From IMG/VR virus record IMGVR_UViG_3300021138_000105, positions 1 to 33,333 of that record: a DNA stretch of 33,333 nt. One strand, written 5' to 3'. The DNA is from a virus. Shown piece by piece: positions 1 to 7,474 of this stretch; position 1 is the first letter of the stretch, and the number at the start of each line of letters is the position of its first letter. The position numbers and the translations under genes are program-made. Below the pieces are notes generated by a model. It did not search any database. It was not told the origin of the DNA and was given only the letters and a program-made list of their open reading frames with translations.

Positions 1-99
1 GTTCTGTTGACCCATACCCATTTGACTTTGACCCATCATAGGGTTCTGTTGACCCATACCCATTTGACTTTGACCCATCATAGGGTTCTGTTGACCCAT
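1..99 (-). repeat. 42-bp in-frame tandem repeat (14-residue Met/Gly/Gln unit)
   Basis: Two identical 42-base copies occupy 1-42 and 43-84, and a third begins at 85 and matches for 15 bases before diverging. On the minus strand each unit encodes MGQQNPMMGQSQMG. More copies may lie left of the window. The period is a multiple of three, so copy number can change without breaking the frame. Confidence 0.95.
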
Positions 100-1584
100 T
101 GACATTGCACCACCTGTATTTTTACCAGATTCTTGAGCACCACCATGGGAACCGCCAACAGTATCTTTTAACCAACTTGCTGCATTTTGACCAGCACCCC
201 CAGCTCCCCATATAGCTTGAGATCCAAATCCAACATGCATTCTTGAACCATCGTTACCCATATATCCTTCGCCCGCACCAATACCAGTTGCTCCTGCTGA
301 TGAAGCAGCCATAACAAACTTTTTGAATATTGGTAGATCTTCGGGGTTTTTCGGTGTTAATTTCTTATCGCCAGAATAGATATCTAAGTCTGCAGCATTA
401 CCATTATCATGCCTGGTTGATCCTGTTCTTTGGCCACCAGAACCTTCTGCTGGTTGACCTCCAGATTTAACTCTCACAGACACACCAGCTTCTTTCGCAG
501 CTCGCTCAAGAACAGAAAGCAATTGTTGGCTTATTGGTAATTTTCTGATAGAGGCTTCTCTCATCTGATCTTGGAAAACTTGACCACCATCAGACTTTAT
601 TGGTGTTTCTGTTTGTGAATTTTGACGCTCGCCACCTTGTTGTTGAGTAGTATCACTTTGTTGTGAATTGCCAGAACCTGAAGATGTAGATCCAGAAGCT
701 AAAGATGCGCCAGAAGTTGAATTGTTTTGTTGATTGTTTGGTGCTGTTTTTCCGCCATGTTTTGCATATTCTTTTAGCCAATCACTTTGGTACTGTGCTA
801 TTTTTTCCGGTGAGACGTCTTTGCTTTTTCCTTCAACATTTCCAGAAAACCAAGCAACAGGAACCTTTGAAACATCATTGTTTGCTTGTTTTAATATTCC
901 TGTTACATATTTGTCAGCCACTTTATCTTGAATTTCTGGCGGCGCATCTTTAGCTCTTGGATATTGTTTGATATCAACACCAGCCTCTTTTGCTCGTAAT
1001 TTCCACGTACTATCAATGAATTGATATGCACCAGATGCAGTAGAAGTATCATTTTGTGCGTTATATTTGCCACCAGATCCTTCTCGAGCTTTTATTGTAT
1101 CAAGAATTGGTTTGTTTTCACCGGAAAATGGTACTGCTGAACCTCCAGCGCCACTATCGACTCCAGGAGGTGATGAAGAATTTAATGTCAGCCCAGCACC
1201 TAAACCCGCAGCGGTTCCTAAAGCTGCACCAATTTTATCAGATAATGAATTGCTGCCACCATTATTGCCCAATCTTTCAGTATTGGACACTAATATTTTT
1301 AGCGTTTTCATTATATCATTTTGATTGGCTATAGACTGCTGTAATAAACTATTAGTGCTTTCTAGTTTTGTTGCAGTTTTATTCGATTTGTCTTCAATAT
1401 CATCAATGTTTGATTGTATGGATTTTATTTGATTCTGTTGTGATGAAAAATGACTTCCTAGATCTTTGCTTATAGATTTGACGGAGTTATTGTTCTCACT
1501 AGCAGTTTGTTTGAACTGACCCTTGATACTGTTTATAGATTGTGTTATTTTTGAAAAAAATGTTGATGGGTCAGCGTTTGTCAT
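1..1584 (-). CDS. Partial tail protein with lysozyme/SLT-like and M15 peptidase-like domains (tape-measure position)
   Basis: The reading frame opens at an ATG at 1584 on the minus strand and stays open for 528 codons to the window edge, so the C-terminus is missing. Residues about 8-100 are polar and heptad-like, probably coiled coil. Around residues 153-270 there is a lysozyme/transglycosylase-like domain: AREGSGGKY with a candidate catalytic Glu168, then SGAYQF (184-189). Residues about 345-475 look like a zinc peptidase of the M15 (D-Ala-D-Ala carboxypeptidase/endolysin) type: H392-x6-D399 in RHDNGNAADLD, and H450 in MHVGF. The end of the visible part is a Met/Gly/Gln repeat. It follows the gp26-like chaperone by two bases. 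Known: tape-measure proteins of many phages sit directly after their frameshifted chaperones and often carry wall hydrolases. Inferred: a tape measure or tail lysozyme that opens peptidoglycan during DNA entry. Domain calls are by motif only. Confidence 0.85.
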   Translation of the reverse strand, partial: MTNADPSTFFSKITQSINSIKGQFKQTASENNNSVKSISKDLGSHFSSQQNQIKSIQSNIDDIEDKSNKTATKLESTNSLLQQSIANQNDIMKTLKILVSNTERLGNNGGSNSLSDKIGAALGTAAGLGAGLTLNSSSPPGVDSGAGGSAVPFSGENKPILDTIKAREGSGGKYNAQNDTSTASGAYQFIDSTWKLRAKEAGVDIKQYPRAKDAPPEIQDKVADKYVTGILKQANNDVSKVPVAWFSGNVEGKSKDVSPEKIAQYQSDWLKEYAKHGGKTAPNNQQNNSTSGASLASGSTSSGSGNSQQSDTTQQQGGERQNSQTETPIKSDGGQVFQDQMREASIRKLPISQQLLSVLERAAKEAGVSVRVKSGGQPAEGSGGQRTGSTRHDNGNAADLDIYSGDKKLTPKNPEDLPIFKKFVMAASSAGATGIGAGEGYMGNDGSRMHVGFGSQAIWGAGGAGQNAASWLKDTVGGSHGGAQESGKNTGGAMSMGQQNPMMGQSQMGMGQQNPMMGQSQMGMGQQN

Positions 1585-1586
1585 TG

Positions 1587-1772
1587 TTAGCCTTTATTCC
1601 TTTGTCTTTCGTCTTCTAATTTTTTTAGATGATTTAGGAGAAATTCCACATATATGTCTCGTTCAAAAGGAATTAAATTTTCAATCTCAGTAATTGAATA
1701 TTTATGGTGCTGAACCATAGAAAAGTTTGTTGAATAGTAATTTTCTAAAGAGTTATGATTCAGCGCCAGGAA
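1587..1772 (-). CDS. gp51-like -1 frame extension of the gp26-like chaperone (probable frameshift product)
   Basis: On the minus strand the -1 frame relative to the gp26-like gene is open from the T-run at 1772-1778 to a TAA at 1589-1587. After slippage it adds 61 residues beginning FLALNHNSLENYY and including QHHKYSITEIE and PFERDIYVEFL, a well-ordered charged, amphipathic segment. The fused protein would have 295 residues if it starts at 2473. An alternative is an independent 43-residue protein starting at the ATG at 1718 (MVQHHKYS). The preceding 18 codons are also free of stops and look protein-like, which favours a fusion. Known: lambda G/GT and many other tail-assembly chaperones use exactly this arrangement. 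Inferred: this is the 'T' part that recruits tube subunits to the tape measure. The assignment to gp51 rests on position and resemblance, not on an alignment. Confidence 0.7.
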   Translation of the reverse strand, partial: FLALNHNSLENYYSTNFSMVQHHKYSITEIENLIPFERDIYVEFLLNHLKKLEDERQRNKG

Positions 1773-2473
1773 AAAAAATCATTTAACGAGCTCAAAACTA
1801 TTTCTCTATCATTATTGAAAGAGTTTTTGTATTTGATAACGTATTCTAATTTTGGTACACTCAATAGAAATTTCTGAATATTTTCGAATATTTTCAAATT
1901 TAAGTTCTCAACAAAATCATTGAGTTCTTTTCTGGAAATTTTTGATGTTTCAAATATCTCATCACCATCATAAACCTTATCAATACAACGAAGAATCAAC
2001 TCAAACATATAATTATCAGTCAAACTCAGAAATTCTTTATCTTCATAAAGAGTAGCTGAAGGATAATTCATTAAAATGCCTGATTTTTCGCTAATTTTTA
2101 TATCATTGCTTACTTTTTCAGGAAATTTTACTTCAATTGAGTTCAAATCAATTTCAAAATCATAAATTTTATCATCTTCATAATCTTTATATGAAGTTTT
2201 TACAATATTGTTGACAGAAAATGATCTCAATTTTAGAAAAATATATTCTAGATCAAAAAGTGCAATTTTATCAACATTGAATTTAACATCCATACAACAA
2301 TTGTTGACAATTTGTTTAATTGCTGAAAGAATATCACCTTCATTACCACTTTCTCTTGCCATAAGCAAAAGTTTTTCTTCTTTAACCAAGAAAGGTCTAA
2401 ACTTTATATTTTTATTAAGAGAAGGTACTTTTATATTATAGATTGGCTGATCAATTTTAGGCAAATTTGACAT
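1760..2473 (-). CDS. 26: gp26-like baseplate hub assembly chaperone
   Basis: The N-terminal SNLPKIDQPIYNI followed by IKFRPFLVKEEKLLLMA is the signature of the T4 gp26-like hub/tail chaperone family. At 237 residues it is slightly longer than T4 gp26 as I recall it (about 208). An upstream in-frame ATG exists at 2485, but the ATG at 2473 has GGAG six bases before it, so I chose 2473. The zero frame ends DFFSWR and stops with TGA just after an 8-T run, where a -1 shift would lead into the gp51-like extension. It follows the tube-fold protein by 18 bases in the leftward operon and precedes the lysozyme/M15 protein. Inferred role: cytoplasmic chaperone acting on the tape measure or hub during baseplate assembly, not a virion part. 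Confidence 0.8.
   Translation of the reverse strand: MSNLPKIDQPIYNIKVPSLNKNIKFRPFLVKEEKLLLMARESGNEGDILSAIKQIVNNCCMDVKFNVDKIALFDLEYIFLKLRSFSVNNIVKTSYKDYEDDKIYDFEIDLNSIEVKFPEKVSNDIKISEKSGILMNYPSATLYEDKEFLSLTDNYMFELILRCIDKVYDGDEIFETSKISRKELNDFVENLNLKIFENIQKFLLSVPKLEYVIKYKNSFNNDREIVLSSLNDFFSWR
1772..1778 (-). promoter_or_regulatory. Candidate -1 ribosomal frameshift slippery heptamer
   Basis: On the minus strand the gp26-like frame reads GAT TTT TTT TCC, so T TTT TTT forms an X XXY YYZ heptamer in the correct phase. The zero frame stops four codons later (TGA at 1762-1760), while the -1 frame runs on for 61 codons. I did not identify a clear downstream stem-loop or pseudoknot by eye. Confidence 0.65.
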
Positions 2474-2491
2474 AATTAACTCCATAATTAA

Positions 2492-3130
2492 TTAGAAAAT
2501 CGGAATAGGATTTTCAAGAACAGAACTTGTAATTGTATAATCAGTATATGCAATAGAAACATTAATTTTAACTAAATTGTCATCATCTGCCCAAGCCAAT
2601 GGAACTTCTCTCAATGAAGTAGGAAATGCTTCATATAGATTTATTCTTTGGACTGCATTTCCTTCTTGGTCATACATTACAATTTGCATAATTGTTGAAA
2701 AATTTGATTTGTATTCTGAAAGATAAGATGGAAACCTATTAATTTCTCCAAAACCAGAACTTTCTGTACCATTAAATTCATATATGGCTCTTACCCAATT
2801 ATACCAATATTGCCAAATACTTGCTTCATTGTCAGATAAAATAGACATCTGTACTTCAGTAAATTGTGCATTATATGGCTGTTTCTGTGTTGGTCCTGCA
2901 CCATAACGATTGACATCTGCGCTGGCTAAATTGATACCAGGTACTTTAACTTGATCAATTCTGAAAGTTTGTAATGTTGACAGCTCATTCAATTGAGATA
3001 AATTGCCACCACTGTTTAACATGTTGCCGAACATTATCGCAGGAGGTTGTATGAACACCTGAAAAGAATTAGACTTTAGATAACCATAATCTTCTAAATT
3101 GGTTTTGAAATTGTTTATGTTAAATGGCAT
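2492..3130 (-). CDS. Tail-tube-fold protein (gp19/gp54-like, probable tube initiator)
   Basis: The protein of 212 residues starts MPFNINNFKT. A longer frame opens at 3187, but that part overlaps the upstream gene and looks like read-through, so the ATG at 3130 is preferred. The segment FRIDQVKVPGINLAS and the later QKQPYNAQFTEV/ WQYWYNWV match the order of strands and helix in myoviral tube proteins. The C-terminal half (EAFPTSLREVPLAWADDDN, then INVSIAYTDY) closely parallels the end of T4 gp19 (a 'WPTN..ELQLDW' and 'LALDYW' pattern). Known: gp19 forms the tube and gp54 of similar fold starts it on the baseplate. With a gp48-like cap encoded nearby, a gp54-type initiator is my preferred reading, but a true tube subunit is not excluded. 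Confidence 0.72.
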   Translation of the reverse strand: MPFNINNFKTNLEDYGYLKSNSFQVFIQPPAIMFGNMLNSGGNLSQLNELSTLQTFRIDQVKVPGINLASADVNRYGAGPTQKQPYNAQFTEVQMSILSDNEASIWQYWYNWVRAIYEFNGTESSGFGEINRFPSYLSEYKSNFSTIMQIVMYDQEGNAVQRINLYEAFPTSLREVPLAWADDDNLVKINVSIAYTDYTITSSVLENPIPIF

Positions 3131-3138
3131 AATTGGAC

Positions 3139-3693
3139 CTAATAAGGAGGTGAACCAGCATATTTTGCGTTGGGATTGATTTTCCACTTTTGCAATGGTA
3201 ACATAACAACTTTAGACCAATCAGAAGGCGAGATATAATAAAATTGTGTTTTGACATGACCGTAAAGATATCGTTTAATACAACTTTCATATCCAGAAAA
3301 TTGGCTATATTTTTTCAGCAATTGATATGATACAACCAATTTGGTGCTATCATCATATTTATTATTATTTGCCAAAGTTGTAAGAGAATTTAACAAAGAA
3401 GCTCTTGCATTAGGTGGCAAATAATGTAAGTTCAAACCTATAAACCCGGAATTTTGAAATTCAATTGGTATCGTTAAAGGATACATATCAAAGAAAGGCA
3501 ATCTGTCTTTGTATTTTGCATCATAATAATACAAATACATTTTACCAATTTCCGGAGATGACATCTGTTTAAGAAGAGGTTTCTTTTTAGCGTTTTCTAC
3601 CTGATCTTTATACCAGGTCACAGAATCTTTTGATGCTCCTATTAAGTTTTTAGAAGCTTCGGTAAGATCATCTTGAAAATCAGATAGTGCCAT
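3139..3693 (-). CDS. Conserved T4-like myovirus protein, function uncertain (possible gp2-like)
   Basis: This 184-residue protein begins MALSDFQDDL with an amphipathic helix, then has IGKMYLYYYDAKYKDRLPFF, a MYPLTIPI strand, GFIGLNLHYLPP and a long helical section ending near SDWSKVVMLPLQKW. I recognise this pattern from T4-like cyanophage genomes, where a protein of this type lies beside the head-completion gene 4; some are annotated as DNA end protector gp2, but I cannot confirm that. Its ATG shares a base with the stop of the gp4-like gene (TAATG), and its stop lies 8 bases before the tube-fold start. The neighbourhood suggests a virion or head-tail joining role. There is no signal peptide or membrane segment. 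Confidence 0.75.
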   Translation of the reverse strand: MALSDFQDDLTEASKNLIGASKDSVTWYKDQVENAKKKPLLKQMSSPEIGKMYLYYYDAKYKDRLPFFDMYPLTIPIEFQNSGFIGLNLHYLPPNARASLLNSLTTLANNNKYDDSTKLVVSYQLLKKYSQFSGYESCIKRYLYGHVKTQFYYISPSDWSKVVMLPLQKWKINPNAKYAGSPPY

Positions 3694-4139
3694 TAAAACT
3701 TAATCCCTAATTCTTTCTCAGTAAAAATATGAAATGACCAACCTCTGTCTTTACAAAAATTTAAAGCTGCTTTCCATTTTGCTTCATTCACACCCCAAGT
3801 TTTAACTTCAGTGATATATCTACTTGTCATTTTTTCTTGTTTTTTGGGTGGAGAAGTTTGTTTAGCAGGTTTTACTTCAATGAGAGCGGTTTCTTTCTTA
3901 CCTTCATTATTTATCTTTGTAACGATGAAGTCAGGAAAATAACGGTGTATTTTGCCATCGATCGGTGATCTATATGGTATTATTATTTCTTCTGAACCCC
4001 ATGTCAAAACATCTTTATGATCGTCTAAATATAACATAAGCTTTAGCTCCCAACTAGATCTATAAACAATCTCTGTTGGGTTGCCTTTGTATTTTTGAGG
4101 GTTTTTGGGCTTGAATTTGCCTTTGTTATATTTTGCCAT
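3693..4139 (-). CDS. 4: gp4-like head completion nuclease
   Basis: The 148-residue protein has the length of T4 gp4 (about 150). The N-terminus is basic (KYNKGKFKPKNPQKYKG), then RSSWELKLM with Glu31, the pair HRYFPDF with Asp70, and ALIEVKP with Glu88 and Lys90. This is the E...PD...ExK order of PD-(D/E)XK/TnsA-like nucleases, with which the T4 head-completion protein is grouped. Known: gp4 acts after packaging to finish heads so that tails can join. It is the first gene of the leftward operon and overlaps its downstream neighbour by one base. The spacer in front of it is shared with the rightward baseplate operon. Confidence 0.85.
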   Translation of the reverse strand: MAKYNKGKFKPKNPQKYKGNPTEIVYRSSWELKLMLYLDDHKDVLTWGSEEIIIPYRSPIDGKIHRYFPDFIVTKINNEGKKETALIEVKPAKQTSPPKKQEKMTSRYITEVKTWGVNEAKWKAALNFCKDRGWSFHIFTEKELGIKF

Positions 4140-4146
4140 GATTCCA

Positions 4147-4154
4147 TATAAATA
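4147..4154 (+). promoter_or_regulatory. T4-type late promoter motif (TATAAATA)
   Basis: An exact TATAAATA lies 42 bases before the ATG at 4197 in the divergent spacer, heading the rightward baseplate operon. T4 late promoters use this -10-like element with phage sigma gp55 and no -35 box. The 57-base spacer also has an imperfect palindrome, AACCTATAGGGTT, at about 4181-4193. I see no exact late motif facing left. Confidence 0.6.
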
Positions 4155-4196
4155 AAAAAAATAATAAGATATTTAGTGTTAACCTATAGGGTTTAG

Positions 4197-5060
4197 ATGG
4201 CCATAATTCAACAAAATATAAATGCGAATAATGCTAGGTTTCCTACACCTAAACAACCACCAATTCAACCACTATCATTTCCTAATGATTTGAATGTTGG
4301 TGATAGAGAATTTTACACACAAATACAATTTCAAAAATATTCGCCATTGTCACAGTTCAATTTAGGAAATTTGAATAGTATAGTTTCTGATCTCAATACA
4401 TTGGTCAATGGGGTCAACGCCATTGGAAGCCTACTTGGTATTCCAGGAACAGGTATCCAATTGGCTACCAATTTTACCCCCGCACCGAATTTGCCTGGTG
4501 CAATATTACTACCAATTCCAAAAAAAATAAATGATGCAACAACATTATCATGGAATGAACAAACAGCTTTGGGTTTAGGTAGTTCTCTTGCGAACATAAT
4601 ACCTGGTCTTGGTGGTGCTATTAATGCGGCTTCGCAAGTCACATCGGCCACAAGTTTTTTGAGTGGTGTTACTGTTAACCCATTTCTTTTTATGTTTTTC
4701 CAAAGACAAAATTTTAAAGAATTTGTTTTACAATGGACATTGACACCAAATACACCAAAAGAATCTACAACAATTTTGAATATAATAAACACTTGTAAAT
4801 CTGCTGCTTTGCCAACAGCACAAGGTGGTGGTTCTCTTTTGCAGTATCCTTTAATTGCACAAATAAGTTTATATCCAAGCGAATTGCAACAACATTTGAT
4901 TTTTAAACCTTGTGCTATAATTTCTGTACAAGCTGATTATACTGGTACTGGTTCTCCATCGTTTTTCAAAAACACAAAACTACCAACTGTCGTTAACCTG
5001 ACATTATCACTCAAAGAAATTCAACTTTGGGATAGTTCAGAATTACCATCAGTAATTTAA
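4197..5060 (+). CDS. 48: gp48-like baseplate tail-tube cap
   Basis: The 287-residue protein has a polar N-terminus, a Gly/Ala/Leu-rich middle (about residues 55-165) and a C-terminal region parallel to T4 gp48: LQWTLTPNTPKE followed by ILNIINTCK resembles 'TWDLTPRSTEDLMAIINIY', IFKPCAIISV resembles 'IFGPCQIQSI', and LPTVVNLTLSLKEIQLW resembles 'LPSTFTLEITMREIITL'. Those T4 strings are from memory. Known: gp48 and gp54 form the junction between hub and tail tube. It is the first rightward gene, behind a late promoter motif, and precedes the gp53-like wedge gene by 9 bases. It is shorter than T4 gp48 (364 residues). Identity as gp48 is likely; a gp54-type junction protein is the alternative. 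Confidence 0.72.
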   Translation: MAIIQQNINANNARFPTPKQPPIQPLSFPNDLNVGDREFYTQIQFQKYSPLSQFNLGNLNSIVSDLNTLVNGVNAIGSLLGIPGTGIQLATNFTPAPNLPGAILLPIPKKINDATTLSWNEQTALGLGSSLANIIPGLGGAINAASQVTSATSFLSGVTVNPFLFMFFQRQNFKEFVLQWTLTPNTPKESTTILNIINTCKSAALPTAQGGGSLLQYPLIAQISLYPSELQQHLIFKPCAIISVQADYTGTGSPSFFKNTKLPTVVNLTLSLKEIQLWDSSELPSVI

Positions 5061-5069
5061 GGTTTAAAA

Positions 5070-5939
5070 ATGGTTGAAAGATATTTCGAAAAATTTCCAA
5101 TTACCAATTATTCAAACAATAATGTTGTTGATATAACAAAACGTTCTACGTTACTCAATAACGTATATAATAATCCATATGTATTTTATCCATATGAAAT
5201 AATAAATGAAAGAGCTGATCAATTAAGTTATCGTTATTATGGCGATCAATTCCAAAGTTGGATTTTATACTTTTCCAATAGAATAATGGACCCATATTAT
5301 GAATGGTATTTGAATGACAGCGAGTTTAACAATTTTATCATTTCAAAATATGAAACTTTTGAATTGGCAAATATAAAAGTTAAATTTTTCAGAAATAACT
5401 GGTATAATCAAGAAAACATAGCAAAAAATTATTTCGATGCTTTGATACCAAGTGTTAAGAAATATTGGGAACCTGTATATGGCTATGATAACCAAATCAC
5501 TTCTTATAAAAGATCAGAAAAAGATTGGGTTGTCAATACAAACGAAATTGTATCTTACACTACTATAACCAATCCAAACGTTTCTGAACCATTTTTTACA
5601 AATGATGAAATTTGTTATGTTAATTATAATGGTTCTATTGGAAGAGGTCAAGTGTTATCTGTTTCTAATACAAATGTTTATTTACATAACGTATTTGGCA
5701 ATTTCATTAATACTGGAAGTGGATATATTACTGGCGCAGAGAGTGGCGCTAATGTGAGTTTTTCTGTTGCTAATACTATTGCTGTTAATATACCAGCTGA
5801 AGAATATGTATATTGGGCACCTGTTACATATTATCAATATGAAATAGAAAAAAACGAATACAATAAAACATTAAATGTCATTGATAAAACATACAGCCAA
5901 AAAATATCAGATGATCTTAAAACATTAATGAACGAGTAA
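5070..5939 (+). CDS. 53: gp53-like baseplate wedge protein
   Basis: The N-terminal 130 residues have the pattern of wedge protein gp53: ADQLSYRYYGDQFQSWILYF, then PYYEWYLNDSEFNNFI. These aromatic-rich segments match the LysM-like fold known for T4 gp53. At 289 residues it is about 90 longer than T4 gp53 (196). The extra part, about residues 165-255, is a beta-rich insert with Gly/Asn turns ahead of a tail of charged helix (KNEYNKTLNVIDKTYSQKIS) that returns to the family pattern. Known: gp53 clamps the inner baseplate, joining wedges to each other and to the hub. It lies between the tube cap and hub genes, with 3 bases to the next ATG. Confidence 0.82.
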   Translation: MVERYFEKFPITNYSNNNVVDITKRSTLLNNVYNNPYVFYPYEIINERADQLSYRYYGDQFQSWILYFSNRIMDPYYEWYLNDSEFNNFIISKYETFELANIKVKFFRNNWYNQENIAKNYFDALIPSVKKYWEPVYGYDNQITSYKRSEKDWVVNTNEIVSYTTITNPNVSEPFFTNDEICYVNYNGSIGRGQVLSVSNTNVYLHNVFGNFINTGSGYITGAESGANVSFSVANTIAVNIPAEEYVYWAPVTYYQYEIEKNEYNKTLNVIDKTYSQKISDDLKTLMNE

Positions 5940-5942
5940 TAA

Positions 5943-7184
5943 ATGGCCATTGGTGATATTAAAATTTCTACTTTGAAAATTGGTGAAATTGATTTGACCA
6001 ATCAAAGTTCCATCAACTTCAGTGGCATTGAAATTATTGAAGATATTTTAAGTCCAACTGGACCCTTTGCGGAATTTAATATTATCGACAGTAATGATGT
6101 TCTTGGACAATCAAATCTAAATGGTTCTTATGATAAAGATGTACAGATAACATTTTCATTGGCGGATATTGGTGGTCCTCAAGCCAATTTCAAATTTAAA
6201 ATGTTGCAAAATAAAAATTTGAAAGATGGTTCTACAGAGAATCAAGGTTCTGGACATAATAAACAATATAGCATTAGATGCTGTTCAGCAGAAATGTTGG
6301 CAGCACAAGGTAATTATGTAAAGAAAAGCTATAACCAACCAACAAGTAAAATGGTTGAAGATATCGTAAAGAATAATTTCAAAAGTGATAAAAGTATTGA
6401 CACTGAAAGCACATTTGGAAGCAGAAGATTTGTTTTTTCAAATGAACATCCAATAAATGCTTTAAGAAAATTGAACGACCAACACGTATCTGATCAAAAC
6501 AAATCATCAGCTTTTATTTTATTCCAACAATGTGATAATGGCAATCAAAAATATGTATTTTCTACATTTGAAAAATTATTCCAACAAGGTCCAGTTGTAA
6601 AATTAAAACAGAGCGCAAGTTTGAACTCTAGTTCTACTTCTGGTTCTGATATGCAAAATTCTATAATGTGGATTAATGTTCCTGATTCATTTTTTACTTT
6701 GACTAGATCATTATCAAAAGTTGAACAAAATTCATACGACCCAACATCTGGTACAACCGATCAAGTAAGTAAGAAAAAACAACAATTTAAATTTGCAGAC
6801 AATAATGGTGTTTATTCTGATCCTCCATCTGTAACTAATGGCGTTCCTGTTCATACAGCACATGATGCTGCAAATAATAAATCACCAACAAAGCTTTCTG
6901 AAGCCAAACAAAACAGATTAGATTTTCTTTCCCAGCTATCACAAAATCATGGTACTTTGGAGATCCCAGGCAATCCACAAATAAAGCTTGGTTCTATGAT
7001 CAGTTTAGATATACCTAGTAAGACAGATAACAATACTTCATCAGGCGAAAAACAATTTAATGGTAATGCATTAGTTGTTTCAATAAGACATAAGATAAAA
7101 CCAGTCGGTCAAAATCCAAGATATACTATGATTCTTGGTGTTGTGAAAGGTTCATACAAAGAAGGTGGCGGTGGCAATGGCTAA
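5943..7184 (+). CDS. 27: gp27-like baseplate hub protein
   Basis: The protein of 413 residues begins with two hub-like beta segments (GDIKISTLKIGEIDLT; INFSGIEIIEDILSPTGPFAEFNI) and continues with alternating strands typical of tail hub proteins (gp27/gpD type). Position settles the call: the gene is immediately followed by the gp5-type OB-fold, its structural partner in the spike. T4 gp27 is 391 residues, so the size fits. Known: a gp27 trimer forms the ring on which the tube stands and from which the gp5 spike hangs. A polar, low-complexity region lies at about residues 215-330 (SASLNSSSTSGS). The C-terminus is EGGGGNG, and its codons overlap the start of the next gene by 8 bases. Confidence 0.72.
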   Translation: MAIGDIKISTLKIGEIDLTNQSSINFSGIEIIEDILSPTGPFAEFNIIDSNDVLGQSNLNGSYDKDVQITFSLADIGGPQANFKFKMLQNKNLKDGSTENQGSGHNKQYSIRCCSAEMLAAQGNYVKKSYNQPTSKMVEDIVKNNFKSDKSIDTESTFGSRRFVFSNEHPINALRKLNDQHVSDQNKSSAFILFQQCDNGNQKYVFSTFEKLFQQGPVVKLKQSASLNSSSTSGSDMQNSIMWINVPDSFFTLTRSLSKVEQNSYDPTSGTTDQVSKKKQQFKFADNNGVYSDPPSVTNGVPVHTAHDAANNKSPTKLSEAKQNRLDFLSQLSQNHGTLEIPGNPQIKLGSMISLDIPSKTDNNTSSGEKQFNGNALVVSIRHKIKPVGQNPRYTMILGVVKGSYKEGGGGNG

Positions 7185-7473
7185 ATTTTATTTTGCTGAA
7201 GTTAGAGATATCATGGATCCACTCAGATCCGGCAGAGTTAAAGTAAGAAAATATGGTTTTGAGAACGATGAACAAAACATCAAAGATGATGATCTTGCTT
7301 GGGCATTACCTCTCCATCCAATTACATCCGCAGCAACTGGAAAAGTTGGAATAATTCCAACAGGATTGATTGTAGGCTCAAGAGTCGTTATAGCTTATAT
7401 GGATAATGATACAGCTGAGCAATACCCAATTGTTATGGGTTCATTTTCTCGTGGTGCACTATTAAAGGAATAA
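7177..7473 (+). CDS. 5: gp5-like OB-fold domain protein (spike base)
   Basis: This 98-residue protein equals the N-terminal OB-fold of T4 gp5 and nothing more. The string FAEVRDIMDPLRSGRVKVR, the LAWALPLHP segment, GIIPTGLIVGSRVVI and QYPIVMGSF correspond one by one to T4 gp5 ('VNNMDPDKLGRVKVR', 'LPWAQPIMP', 'SPTGLVIGSWV', 'QMPMVLGTL'). A GTG at 7165 would add four residues, but the ATG at 7177 gives the usual MAKFYF start and was chosen. T4 gp5 continues into lysozyme and needle domains; here those parts are in other genes, so gp5 is split. It probably trimerises under the gp27-like hub and holds the needle. Confidence 0.88.
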   Translation: MAKFYFAEVRDIMDPLRSGRVKVRKYGFENDEQNIKDDDLAWALPLHPITSAATGKVGIIPTGLIVGSRVVIAYMDNDTAEQYPIVMGSFSRGALLKE

Positions 7474-7474
7474 T

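Noticed and set aside
1-126. CRISPR-like repeats
   Set aside because: The 42-base copies are directly adjacent without spacers and are coding in one frame, so this is a protein repeat.
705-1334. Rightward frames of 65-92 codons
   Set aside because: They are antisense to the lysozyme/M15 gene, which has clear domain motifs; the rightward products are low-complexity and without support.
1771-1778. The T-run as a simple sequencing error splitting one gene
   Set aside because: Possible, but the heptamer is in exact phase for -1 slippage and the position matches known chaperone frameshifts, so the programmed reading is preferred; listed as the main way to refute the finding.
3131-3187. Longer N-terminus of the tube-fold protein (start at 3187)
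   Set aside because: It would overlap the upstream gene by 49 bases, and the extra residues do not fit the family; MPFNIN at 3130 is a natural start.
4181-4193. Imperfect palindrome as a terminator
   Set aside because: It has a short AT-rich stem and no T-run, and no transcript needs to end there because the genes diverge.
4331-4792. Leftward 153-codon frame
   Set aside because: It is antisense to the gp48-like gene, which is supported by motifs and by the operon direction.
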